The position numbers and the translations under genes are program-made. A stretch of DNA of 64,000 nucleotides from Carallia brachiata (lineage: Eukaryota > Streptophyta > Magnoliopsida > Malpighiales > Rhizophoraceae), in contig JADCRB010000048.1 in the NCBI GenBank assembly GCA_021464245.1, positions 1,046,783-1,110,782 on the forward strand. The letters run 5' to 3'. A model generated the notes under the pieces. That model made no database searches and had not been told where the DNA came from. It was given only the letters and a program-made list of their open reading frames with translations. This document shows, one piece after another, positions 26,501 to 38,508 of this stretch; within the stretch, counting starts at the first letter, position 1; every line of letters starts with the position of its first letter.

Positions 26501-28848
26501 AGAGCCACCTATGGAGAACACCCTAAAAGGGTAATTTCAAATAAAGAATAATTATTTTTGGTATATTATAAAAGTTATTAGACCATGAATTACAAAATAT
26601 AATAACTCTTCATTTTCATAAATATTTTTTTTTAAGATTAAAACTCAAAATTTTTAAAGAGATCAAACTTTAACCATTGAGTGTTTTTTCAAAGAAAAAA
26701 CAATGAGTAAGTGTACAACCAGATAATTATAATTATAAACAAGGGCATAAGGCAAACGGCAATAGCATCCCAAAGGCCTCATTAACGAATACGCCTTGCA
26801 TTATCACGATGGCGATGATATGTGACATCATTGATGTTTATTTTTTTTGTTGCATTAAGCAAACAAGACATTAGGAGCCCACAACAAACTAGACAAAATC
26901 CACAATCAAATTGATTTGTTAGGATAACTTATACAAATAAATGAATAAAAAAAATATAGAGTATAATATGCCATCTGTACATTCTTCAACAAGTTCATGG
27001 AATGGAGACCTAGACCTTTTGCCTTACCAGTACCAGTTGCCTGCCATCTGTAATCTATATCTAATCGAAAGAGGAAGAGGCCAAGTGGCCAAGCCCCCCT
27101 CATGGCCATGGCCTCATGGCATCAACCCCCAGGACCCCAGCGGTGCAAATCACCTAACCCTTGTTTTCTGGGGATGAAATTAACAACTCAGGGGGTGAGC
27201 CCCAGTGTCAGCATTTATTTGCAATGCCAATGCAGCAAAGCACTCGGTGCCGGTGGAATAGGATAAAATCTGCTGCCAACTTTTCATTTCATGTGGATGT
27301 GGGGCTGGGCAAAAGTTAATGTTGTGCTTATTTTTATTTTTATTTTTTGTTTATTTTATTTTATTTTATTTGTAGGACCAATTTTATCCTTAATTAACAT
27401 AAACTCAGTTCAAGATCAAAATTATCTCCCCTATGATCAGTGCAAATTTTATATTATATTGCTCCTTCTCTCTCTCTCTCTCTCTCTCTCATCCAGTCTA
27501 CAACTGGGAGCTAAAAAGTTTTGGTGGGGATCACTTTTTGCTCTACAACTACAAGTCTACGACTGCAACTAAAGGTCGTATTTTTATTAGCATGAAAATG
27601 TCGATATTATAATAATAAATCAATAAGAATATTGTTAATTAATTAGTTAATATACGAATTGTTGTTTCTTGTACATATGTTGACTGACTGGATTTTGTTC
27701 CTCGGAATGCCCACAAAACTGTACAACCAGACAAGAGGGGAGTGGGAACAAAACCAACAAAGGCATTGTGATAGATTCTGGCTTATACTACTGCTACTAC
27801 TGTACCTCTGAGCGGTTGTGTGTAATGGCATGGCATTTGATAAATGACAAGGAGAAGTGCCAAGAAGTTGAGAGAAAATATTTTAAGTGATATTTTAATA
27901 ATTAGAATTTATAATTTTTATTTTAAAAATATTAAATTTAAATTTTGAGAAAAATAAAATAAAATTTATGAGGTAGAAGAATTATTTTATTATATAATTT
28001 ACGATCTGATAAATTTTTTAATAAATAAAAAAAAAAAAAAAACATAGAGAAATAATAGTAATAATAATAATTACAAATAAACGCCCATTAGTTTCCTTTT
28101 CGCTTATTCTAGTTGTAGGTAGGAACCCAAAAAACTTGAACCTTTCTCAATATCTTCTCTTCCTCTTTTTTCAGTAGTAATTAATTTGCGATTTAATGCC
28201 CTGGTTCTTTCTTGCTATCAAATCAGTGGGCAACTATTAATTTTCTTTCTTCTTCTTCTTGTTTTTTTTTTAAAAAGGCCATTCTTCGAAGTCTCAAATA
28301 AGTTATTACAGTTGAGGCTGTTTGCTTTACTTTCAACTGTCAAGACAGTTTGCAAAATCCGATCTGGGTTTTGTTGAATTTCAGTTTAAAATATTAGACA
28401 AGTGGAAAAAGATCCAATTTTCAATCGTTTTATTTTTCCCCTCTACGGGAAGACTAAAATCAGCTTAATTTTTTCAATAGTATCGGATGTCGCCGGGAGG
28501 GTTTTGGATCATCGGGAGCAGTCAGTCATTTAAGAAAAGGTTTGACTACCACTTCTACTTTCTTATATATAATTGTCGTCTTTTTTAATATTTCTCTCTC
28601 TCTCTCTCTCTCTCTGACTGATTTAATGTAATGTACTGATAGTGATAGGGACCTTTTGTTTTGTTAAATTGTTATTGAAGTAGAAAGGTAAGGTTTTTAT
28701 ATTCAATTGTTCTGTGTAACTTATTGCGTAACTGAAAAAGGAGCAGTCTCTCTTCTCTTATTGCTCTTGCTGCCACTTACACTTGCCGGCGGGAACTGCC
28801 GCTGCGACTGTCTGATGGCGGTGGCTTTTTTTTTTTTTTGTGTTTTAG
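20545..28848. other. Long intergenic region upstream of PIF3
   Basis: About 8 kb without a recognisable protein gene. Contents: AT-rich tracts; SINE-like B boxes near 22123 (AAGTTCGAATCTC) and 25974 (AAGTGTTCGAGGG, with an A-box-like TGGCTAGACATG at 25939); a GC-rich island at 23290-23640 of unknown nature; a polypyrimidine tandem tract at about 24770-24830 built on CTTTTTCTTCCTT; a GC-richer patch at 27000-27220; and a (CT)n repeat at 27469-27490. The interval from about 28100 on is probably PIF3 promoter and leader, with another (CT)n run near 28593-28616. Confidence 0.5.
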
Positions 28849-29022
28849 GTTTGGAAACATTGTTGGCTTTGTGGGCTCTTTGAACTTCCGCTATATCAGC
28901 ATCAGGAGATTTTTTGTGGAGAAGTTGTCAACAATGAGGATGGCTAGGCCTAAGTAATTGATCGTGGGACTGCGGGTGGGGAGCATTTCTGAGGAGGCAA
29001 ATTGTGTCAACACTTCTTCATC
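28849..29022 (+). promoter_or_regulatory. PIF3 5' UTR exon with a short upstream reading frame
   Basis: A TGTGTTTTAG acceptor at 28848 starts a leader exon that runs into the PIF3 start codon. At 28934-28957 it contains a complete 7-codon upstream frame, ATG AGG ATG GCT AGG CCT AAG TAA, that ends 65 bases before the main ATG. The leader contains at least one further upstream intron ending at 28848. In Arabidopsis the PIF3 leader is known to restrain translation, with intron retention under light, so this frame could have a similar role here. Confidence 0.6.
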
Positions 29023-32000
29023 ATGCCCTTATTCGAGCTGCTGCATCGAATGGCCAAAGGAAAGATTGACTCTTCTCAAGAGAAGAATCCTACTTGCTCC
29101 ACTGATTTGTCTTTTGTGTATGTTCCATTTCGCAACCTTGCTTGCTGTTCCTTCCCCTATCTTTTGGTCCTAAACATTCAAATTATTACTTTGTCGATTT
29201 ATTTTTTTGATTTTGATTTTGATGTTAAAAGTTTTTTCTTCTTCGTTTTTGGTTTTCTCTCATGGGACGTGCTTCATTGCAGACCCGAGAGTGATTTTGT
29301 TGAGCTGGTATGGGAAAATGGTCAGATTCAGTCCAGTAGAGCTAGAAAGACTCAAACTTGTAACGACCTCCTGTGTCAGAATCTAAGAATTAGAGACAAA
29401 GATATAGGAAATGGCACCAATGCAAAAATGGGAAAGTTTGCGTCGGTGGAGCCTTCGCTAAGTGAAATTCCAATGTCAGTGCCCTCAGTAGAAATGGATT
29501 TGAATCAAGATGATGACATGGTACCTTGGTTTAATTGTCAAATTGATGAATCTCTGCAGCATGATTACTCTTCTGAGTTTTTGCACGAATTATCAGGAGT
29601 AACTGAACAATCCTCTCAGAATAATTTTGCATCCTTCGATAGGAGAGGTGGTGGTAATGGGACAGCCAAGGATTCCCATACTGTTTCTGGACATAATGGT
29701 TTGAGTTCAGAGCAAGGAATTGCCCCAAAAGTTTCTTCATCAGATAGAACTAGTTTTAGTCAATTGTATCCGTCGCTGTCACAACCACACCAAAAATCAT
29801 TTCCATATTCCCGATCCAGAGCATTGACTGATAATGTTGATGGTATAGGCAATGTCACGCATCGTGCTGCTTCTGGGGACTCAATCCAAGTTCCTACCTC
29901 GTTACGTGATTTCCCTAGCATAAGGACGTCGAAGGAAGTTGCAGCACCATCTATTAGTAACTCCAGCTTGATGAATTTCTCGCATTTTTCAAGACCTGCT
30001 GCTCTTGTGAAAGCTAACCTTCAGAACATGGGTTTGAGGACTGATCTGGCCAGATCAAACATAGGAAAAGTGGAAACTAAAGACAAGGGTTCAATTGCGA
30101 GTAATAGCAATCCTGCACTCACCCCAAATGATTCATTCAGTGACTGCTAAGGGAAACAAGCTCTCATTGCCATCCCATTATGATGTCATCTAAGGTCAGT
30201 ACTAAACCATTGGAGGTGAAGCCTGCTGACAATCTTATTCCTGCTGAGCTGCCTGATGCTGTGTGGCAAGAAGATGACTCTAAAAGTGATAAAAACTATT
30301 GTCAAAATTTTAGCGAAGGTGCAGCTAAAGAATGGTAGATGTTGAAAAGACCACGAGCATCTAGTTGCTTCTTCTTCGGCTTGCTCTGGTAACAGTGTGG
30401 AGAGAGCTTCAGATGATCCCACTCAGAATTTGAAGAGAAAACATCGAACACTGAGGAGTCTGAGGGCCCTAGTGAAGTAGGTTCACATATAGGTTTTGCA
30501 TCTTTTAAACCTTTTCTAGCGCTTTCTGCACCTAGAGTTGATTTATTTGCAGGATGTTGAGGAAGAGTCAGTAGCTGCAAAAAAACCAAATCCCACTCAA
30601 GGAGGCAAAGGCTCCAAGAGAAGCCGGCAGCAGAAGTACATAATTTATCAGAAAGGGTGAGCAAGTATATTCTCCTATATTTTGTCTGTCAATTACACTC
30701 TGCATTGGTATTACATATCAGTAAAGACTGCATTTTTTCTATTGTAATTGGATTACTGGTTCTGAAGCTGTAATTTATTTACTATTTCTGATGCGGACTT
30801 TAATTAATAGAGGCGAAGGGATAGGATCAACGAGAAGATGCGTGCCTTACAAGAACTCATACCAAACTGCAACAAGGTTGAATATTTTGATCCCTATTTC
30901 TTGATGAATCTCTTCTTGATCTCATGAAAATCTATAATCTGTGGGATCCCATCTAAACATTAATCAATGTTTGGCTTAAAGGGAGTGGACCACTTTATTT
31001 GAACTCATCCATGTTTAATAAATTCTATAGCTCAGAGTATCTAATCTAAGTACAATGTGGACTTTAGTGACTTTTTGTAAGATGACCTTCTTCCTGAAAT
31101 TTGTGGAAGTTGAACAGAATCAAATCATTAGGACTTCACAATTTCTGAAAAACTGTTTGTTAACGTGAGCAATGTTTCATTATAAGGTGGACAAAGCTTC
31201 AATGCTTGATGAGGCCATTGAGTATTTAAAGACACTTCAGCTTCAGGTGCAGGTAGATTCCCTCTCACAGTATCAGAGTACCATTTTATATTTCACGCAT
31301 TGAATTGTCCCTGACAGAGTACAACAGGGAAAAGTAGTCCATTCAATGCTTTAGTTGAAACAAGCTGATTTCAAAAATTGAGTAATCCAATAATTTCCTT
31401 GGGTCATTGACTAAGTCTTTTGCAGATTATGTCTATGGGAGCTGGTTTGTATATGCCACCATTGATGTTGACCCCAGGTGTTCCTCACATGCATGTAGCT
31501 CGTATGGCGCAATTCTCACAGCCTCTGGGTTTTGGTATGGGAATGGGGATGGGGATGGGGATGGGGATGGGGATGGTTTTGGGATGAATATACCCAGCAT
31601 GAATGGTGGATCTTCTGGTTGCTCAATGGTTCAAATGCCTTCTGTGCATGTCTACCTCTCCCTCGGGCACCAATGTCAGGACCAAGTACTTTCCATGGGA
31701 TGGGAGGATCTAATCTTCGGATGTTTGGGCTTTCTGGTCAGGGACTGCAAATGCCATTTCCACGTGCTCCCTTGATGCCAATGTCTGGAGGGCCTTCTCT
31801 AAACACAACCATGGGCCTGAATGCAAGTGGGGTGGTAGGTCCTGTCAATAACCTGAATACGGCTCCATCCCCTGGTTCAAAGGATTTAATTCAGAATATG
31901 AAGTTTCCAATGACACATAACAATGCTGCCAGTAGTTCAATGAATCAAACTTCTAGTCAGGTCTGTGAATTCTTTATTAAGATGCATTTTATGTGAGATA

Positions 32001-32855
32001 AATTGTAGCAAAGACTCAAGTATAATTACATAGGATTCTAAATTCATAAGCCAATTCAATCCATCCTTTTTCTAGGCAAGGGCCACCTTTAGCTACATAA
32101 TGGGCACAAGCTAGTTTAAGGATATCATGTCGTAGCATGGAAGAATTAAAATTTTAAGTCTGATAGCTGGCTGAAAGGAGATGGTCGGAAATTATTATTA
32201 TTCATTTTTTGGACTATCCGGTTTTTGATGTAGGCTGTCTTTTATGTTGATGCTGATGGTCCTGTGTCCAGAAAGTGTTGAAAGTCTGTTGCTATTATTT
32301 TTTTTCCCCATAAAATTTCTCTTTATGACATGGTCATTTCGTGCTGCATGGGTAATCATGCAACTTTGCATCTTATATGCAATGGAGAGGATCCTAATTT
32401 ACGTTCCTCAAGAGGTAATAGGAAATGAAACTGATGCACCTTTCACGTCCGAAGGAACTTGGATTATAGCAAACAATCCTGTGAGTTTAAAATGACGTTT
32501 GACATCGATGGTTGTGTTGACCTCCCTGTGAATTATGTATTGTACGTATATTGAGTCACTGTTTGCCATCAACATGCCTGAAACTAAGCAAAATAACATT
32601 GTAATGCTAGTGCCAGGTGACAAATGAACGTTTTGAACAATCTGGTTTGGTTCAAAATAATGGCCAAGCCTCAGAAGCTGCTGATGATGGAGCATTGAAG
32701 TCGATCAATGGGAATGACAATAGACCCAGCAGAGAAGCTGGTGAGTGTCCATTTGAAGGTGCATTATGCATACATAAGAAGCTGTATTGAATATTGATGT
32801 GGTTTTGAGAGGCACAAATTCTCATATTGTTTCATATATGGCAGATTGTGACTGA
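29023..32855 (+). CDS. PIF3: PIF3 phytochrome-interacting bHLH factor, reading frame broken in several places
   Basis: Eight coding exons fit PIF3: 29023-29117, 29283-30476, 30553-30656, 30811-30876, 31187-31252, 31426-31960, 32611-32740 and 32845-32855, all with GT-AG junctions. The start [14 protein letters not shown] is followed in exon 2 by the phytochrome-B-binding APB motif ELVWENGQI (29302-29328), then [20 protein letters not shown] and [18 protein letters not shown]. Exons 3-5 carry the bHLH domain ([20 protein letters not shown], then [20 protein letters not shown]). Exon 6 has a Gly-Met repeat. PIF3 is a nuclear repressor of photomorphogenesis degraded after phytochrome binding. Conserved protein jumps frame near 30142, 30151, 30189, 30331, 30361, 30447, 30626, 31575 and 31650, and TAG or TAA codons interrupt single frames. 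Exons 1, 4, 5, 7 and most of 2 are clean. Either a young pseudogene or uncorrected deletions in the assembly. Confidence 0.85.
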
Positions 32856-34226
32856 CAGGTAGTTCTGATCCTTGCTGTCAAGAGGCGAAACCTTGTTTTG
32901 CCTCTTGTGGAGACAACATATTTTTCTTTCTATTCAGGACAGCTGTGGCAGATGAGTTTTGCCAGAAACTTGTTGCATGGTCAGAGTAAAGGGTTCAGAA
33001 ATTATGATAAACTCCTGAATTCCAGCTTCAGCGCAGTACAATTACAGTCTGCACAGTGTTTATTATGTTGGGGTGTCGAAAGAATTTTTGTTGCATCTGT
33101 ATATTGTTTTGCACGTCCTTAGTACGTAATCTACCCGCCTAGAAATTGAGCATCCTGGACAATATGAATTCAAGTGTCTGTTCTAGGCTCCTGATCGCCA
33201 TTCTTCTTGAGTTAATGAGAGACAAGGTGTTTCTCTTGGATTATGTCCAGAAACGGCGAGAATGTACGATCAAGTGCAGTGGCTTGGTTTCATGACAACC
33301 TTTGACTGTTTTTTTTTTTTTTTTTGAGCCTTTGATACCACCAATCTATGCAATTAAAGGATGAAACAAATTGTATGAAAGTTGATTCTTCTTTTGGCTT
33401 ACGGTTCCCTAGTTTATAATTCATTTGACTTTAATGATGAAATGCTCGAGAACGTTACATCAGCCTGGAGCCAATAATGCCTTTTTGCTTGCCACGGAGA
33501 AAGGAACCAAGCCGAATGTCACTCATCTGTTTTGCACTGTTACAATTGGTAGTGTAGTAATTTGTCTACTTCACCAATCAGTCACCAGTAACGACAAGGC
33601 GAGGCCGTTGTGTAATCATTAGAAAAATCACCAACAAGGAACAGTGGCCCAAAGGTGATTGATTTGGATGGGCTTTTACCATGATTTGGATGGTTTTTTC
33701 TGCGTAGCCTTATACTGCGAGGCATTATCCACATATGACCCCAAAAAAAAAGGGCATTATCCATACAGGGTAATTGCCATCAAGGCCACATAAAGGGTTG
33801 TGAATGCATGACGCCTGCTTTTCAACTGCCACTCTCCCTAGCCCTCGACAGTCACAGACCATCCCACCACAAAGGCAAGGGATCAAGTTATCTAGGCAAG
33901 GGGAGATTCCCCAATAACAATAGCTTTCTTTGCCTTCACAAGTGATTGCTTTACCTTTGTCAGAATGTTAATAGATCGCTTCTGCGTAGGCTTGGCTGGA
34001 ACCTCTGATGGCGGATCCTGACATGTTTTTGCTTCATTGCTATCTTCATTGGTTTTTGCGGCCCTTTGAAAAAACTAGCCCCTTGATCTACCCCAAGCAT
34101 TATCATACATAAGACTTGGATTTTGGTTGTGAAATAATTGCACTTTGCATGCATTACAGTTAGAGATACTACGGGAATGCATAAAGAGTTGCTTTCCTTT
34201 CTTATTGTCTTCTACCAGTTTGTGCG
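32856..34226. other. PIF3 3' UTR and intergenic region
   Basis: The first few hundred bases should be PIF3 3' UTR. A T-run lies at 33310-33326. No protein-coding similarity is seen before the pectin acetylesterase stop codon at 34227; PIF3 and that gene converge tail to tail across this stretch. Confidence 0.6.
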
Positions 34227-37200
34227 TTATTGCCCAATACAAGTGAGAAAAATGGCACGACAATATCCTATAATATATAAAAGCCGACGCAATTTTTTTG
34301 GCAACTCATCGAAAACAAGATTGTGACAAGTCTTGTCACATGGGTAGGCACAATCGATAGCCTTCACGCTTGAACGGTCAAAATACCAATCCCCAACAGC
34401 AATTGCAATCGCCTGCAGATTGTTAACAACAAAAGAGACATTAGAGACAGACAAAGTAGTTTCAATCTCTGAGATAACCTGAGCACATCAACAAGTTAAT
34501 AATTCTCGACATGCTCTAATGACAGATCTTTCTTGAAACGCGTATTTTGTCTCTAGTTGATTTTAGGGTCTTTATCAACAGTCTTTGTTCCCTCAGTGCA
34601 ATCAGTTCCATTTTATGCTGCCTCCTACGCAGCGTCCGACAGTCACTGTACAATTGAGCAACCAAAGAATCCCCACGCTACTCTACTCTTTAATCTCAGA
34701 GTAAAGAGAACTGAAATTTGATCCGTGCTCAGATTGGACATACCTTGTTCCCAATAATGGGAGAATCATCAGCGAACCATGTATCCTGTCTCTCTGTTTG
34801 GCATGAGCAAAACACGAATTTATAAACAACCCATTCTTTCGAGACATTGAAAAGCCTTTTATTGTACTCAGCATGTGATTTCTGAATCCTGGCCCACAAA
34901 AAATAACAGAAACACCCTATTATATGCTGAATTTCAATGTTGGTAATTTAGCAGCCTCCGAAGCAATTGTCATGGTAAAGTCACCTTGCAGATATTGGAT
35001 TTGTGATACAGAACATTTTGCATTATTCTTTCTGCAACATTCCAGTAGCCATGGGGATCTGCAGATGGTGGAGCTATGCTGCTCTGGATCTGATTATAAA
35101 TGCAAAAAAAGATTCAACATTCTGGTAAAACATTCCCTACTGAATAAGCTTAATTCATGTAGTTTGTCAGTGGAAGCTTTCGATCACCAGTCTTATTCAA
35201 TAACTTGCAAAAGCTGCAGGCCTGAATCCACAGGCACCCTATGTCAATTGACATCACAATCTGTAGGAAGGGATTACCTGCCATGAATCATAGGCTGTAT
35301 TGACAAGGAAAAGTGGGGTTCTAACATTGCCAATAAGGTTCTGTGGAAAGAAGCACTGGGAATGAAGAATATTAAAGAAAAAAAAGGTCAGTTACAGGCG
35401 CCACAATTACTGGCTATGCACAAATATCTTGTTTTTTTGTAGGAAGAGGGGGGGGGGGTGCGGTAGGGGGGAGCCATTGTGGAGAGACAGACAAGAGAGA
35501 TGGAGTGATTACCGAAGTTGGATCAAGCTGGCTAGTGCATGTATTGGCAGGTTATTTTGCACCCCCTGGGATACATAGTAATTTCCATAAGCATGCTGTG
35601 TATGTAGCATAAAAATATTTTATACAGAAAATTCAACTAATTTTTTACATTGAAATATTACCTGCAAGGCCACCACATTTCGGTACAGAGTTCTTAGGGT
35701 GTCCACCAGATACATCTGCTCTACAATTTGAAGAAGAAGGGCCTATTGGTATATGGAGAACTTTTTAAGATAGAAAACAAGTTTATATTTACTAATGGAA
35801 TAAATTCGGGTATCAATGATGGGTAGCAATTACACATCAAGGAATAAACCAGCGTCACTCAAGCATTTCACCCTGGTCGTTCCTGGAAACATGTCTCTAA
35901 ACTTGTCACAGTGTAAAATTGTAGCAAGTCCCCCAGCAGAGCATCCAGAAAGAAGAGCCTGAAGTGCAAATAAAGTTGTTAGTGGAAAAAAAAAAAGATG
36001 CAAGGAAGAAAAAAAGCAGATGAGGAGCTTGGAAGGAGAAAACCTTATTGGCATAGCGCATTCCCTTTGACATTAATTCCTCCATTGCAGCTAACCATAT
36101 CCGTTGTCCTCTAAATTGCAGTTGTGCAGCCTAAGAAAAAGAATAGTTTGGTAGGAAATTTCAAACTTCCAGTTCTATAGTTTGCAATCAAACCATACGG
36201 GGAGCAAAACAGAATTGGAATCAAATGGCCGGAGGAAGCTAAAAGACAAGCTACCAACCCTCTTTTCAGCGTCCCCAGCAAAAGAGGCCCCGTCACAATA
36301 TCGGAGCTTTACTCTGTTCCAATTGAAGAAATCTGCATCTCCAAGCAAACATGCCAATAAAAGAATATTTTAAGGCAGCTAAAGCCATAGAAAGGACACG
36401 TTAGAAAGAATAACAATTCTCGACAGAATCCCTTGAAAGTTTAAGAGTTGAGGTGAAACCAGGATTTTCTTCAGGTTTATTGCTCAGTATTCCAGTAAAT
36501 GCCAACTGCCTTTCCATGTATCTGGAAGAACCATGCCTAGTTCGTTTGCTATACATGCAATTTCTAATGCTATAGCACCATCCTCCTCCCTGCACAATAT
36601 GTTTGACAAAGTCAAGTTTGCAATTTAGGATGCTTTGAGGTAAAGCGTCTGTTATAGTCTTGGCAAGACAGCTAGACACATTCTTGTATCACAAAAATAA
36701 TATAAAGTCAAAAGGTACAAACTAGACACATCTGATCCAAGCACCATATGCAGCGAATATTTCTTTTGTATGAGTTGTTTTCTCTTTCCTAAGCAATGTA
36801 GAAGTACTCTCTAATAAGGCACGAAGCATCCTGCGGTCTCAGAAATTGGCTAGCTCATCAAAGATGCAGGGGTAATGCATTTTTCAGGATTACGAGGTAA
36901 CCTGAACAAGGCATGCAAGCGATGTGAAGCATAACATTGTTAACGGCAAGGGACGTCATTGATTCTCGTTTAGATATTATATTGTAAAATTGAAATGATT
37001 AGGCAAGTTAGAAGGTTTAGGCAAATAACTCTATACTTCTTCATAACAGCTGAAAACTAAAAATTACACAGCTAAAGAGGCACAGCAGAGGTGAGAAGAA
37101 CAGCGAAGGGAAGCACAAAATTTGAATTATGTGCAATGTAATGCAAAAATTGGAGAGTTAGGTACTCTATGATGCCATTGTTAGCAATAGTTTTGGAGCA

Positions 37201-38508
37201 GAAACCTCCAACTGAATGAGCCAACTATTTGCTCCGGAACCATATCCACGATGTAAATGATACCCAGGCAAACTTCCATCCAGACAAACTGTGAGACAGA
37301 GAGAAAACAAGGCATATTAGGACAAGAAGTGAGAGACAGACTTCAACGCAAAAAACCATTATTACTTTGCATGTCTATGCAATACCTAACACGCACGCAG
37401 GTATGAATGTAAAATGCTAAATGAATGGTGAGACAGACAGAATTTACAATGGCGTATTCCTCTTAAGTCTTTCCTTGGATTATACATATCAAAGTTTTGG
37501 GAGTACTCTTTCCCAGGCCGTACGTGTCTTAAAAAAAAAAAGCCAATGAGATAAAATTCTCATAAACGTGCTCGCTCGGCAGTGGATCCCTCAAAGTCAT
37601 GTATACTAGCGTCCAGGAGTAACTCGAAATGGAAGTCAATAGATGATAGCGAAAGCACAACAACACCATCTAATTACAACGAGCTAAATATACAAAAATT
37701 GAAACTTTAAGATTAATTGACATATTTTTTCCTATTATTGACTCCTCGTTATCTTATCTGCTAGCACAAGGCAAAGCTTCATAAAAAGTAAAGAAAAAAA
37801 GAGAGATAATAGAACAAAAACATCTTTTTTCCAGGCGCGGCTGACTTCAACATTTGGCAAAAACTATTAGAAGGGAAAAAGATAAAAAGAAAACGATAAT
37901 GCTCAACTCATGTAATAAATGTGCAGAAGAGAGAAGAGAAGGAAAAAAATAAATAAACCAACAAAGAACACCGCGCCCCCCCCCCCCCAAACAAAAAAAA
38001 AAGGACCCAAGCAACAGGAATCAATTTGGTTAGCACATTCATTTAGGCTATGACCCAGTAATCTGTAGCTCTGAAGGGAAATAAAAAGGGAAGCCATTAA
38101 TCATAAATCTATAAGAGTAATTTATTTATATAAAACAAACATAATTAATTGAAAGAGATAACGCTGGCTATGGGGTGGATGTATATGCTGCATTATTGTT
38201 ATTATTATTATTATTATTATTAATATGGAATGGAATGGAATGGAATGTAATGTAATGTATATTATACAGTAATTAAATTAATTACCTGCACCTTTAGCAG
38301 CAGCGCCATGAATGAGGGTAAGTCCTACCCAAAGAGCATCGAGAATGGGCTTCGATTCATTATAATAATTATAATAAGAAGCTTCAGAGTAAAATGCGTC
38401 TGTTTCATTGAAATCCTGGAAAACAGCCGACCGCATTCCGCACACAGAAACCGAAACTGTGACCACCCAAACCCACAAAGCCCAGAAAGCCTTCTGCTTC
38501 AGCTTCAT
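34227..38508 (-). CDS. Pectin acetylesterase (CE13 family), frame broken in several exons
   Basis: Twelve exons fit: 38508-38286, 37288-37206, 36589-36460, 36332-36259, 36130-36044, 35958-35834, 35720-35662, 35565-35513, 35355-35278, 35089-34985, 34888-34744 and 34412-34227. The N-terminus [20 protein letters not shown] looks like a signal peptide. Family motifs follow: [40 protein letters not shown], the nucleophile motif [15 protein letters not shown], then AYDSWQ and ADPHGYW with the presumed catalytic Asp and His, and finally [18 protein letters not shown]. About 450 residues, as usual. The enzyme removes acetyl groups from cell-wall homogalacturonan. Frame corrections are needed in exon 7 (near 35700, 2 nt), exon 8 (35545), exon 10 (35038) and exon 11 (34802, where the conserved [15 protein letters not shown] block shifts frame). 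All splice sites are kept. Pseudogene or assembly error cannot be told apart. Confidence 0.88.
38192..38259. repeat. (ATT)n and (ATGGA)n microsatellites in first intron of the pectin acetylesterase
   Basis: About 10 ATT units (38192-38222) are followed by four to five ATGGA/TGGAA pentamers and then ATGTA pentamers to 38259. The block lies 30 bases inside the first intron, just past the donor at 38285. Confidence 0.9.

Noticed and set aside
29118..29282. Open frame through PIF3 intron 1
   Set aside because: The stretch is Phe-rich translation of a T-rich intron with clean GT and AG ends; family proteins lack it.
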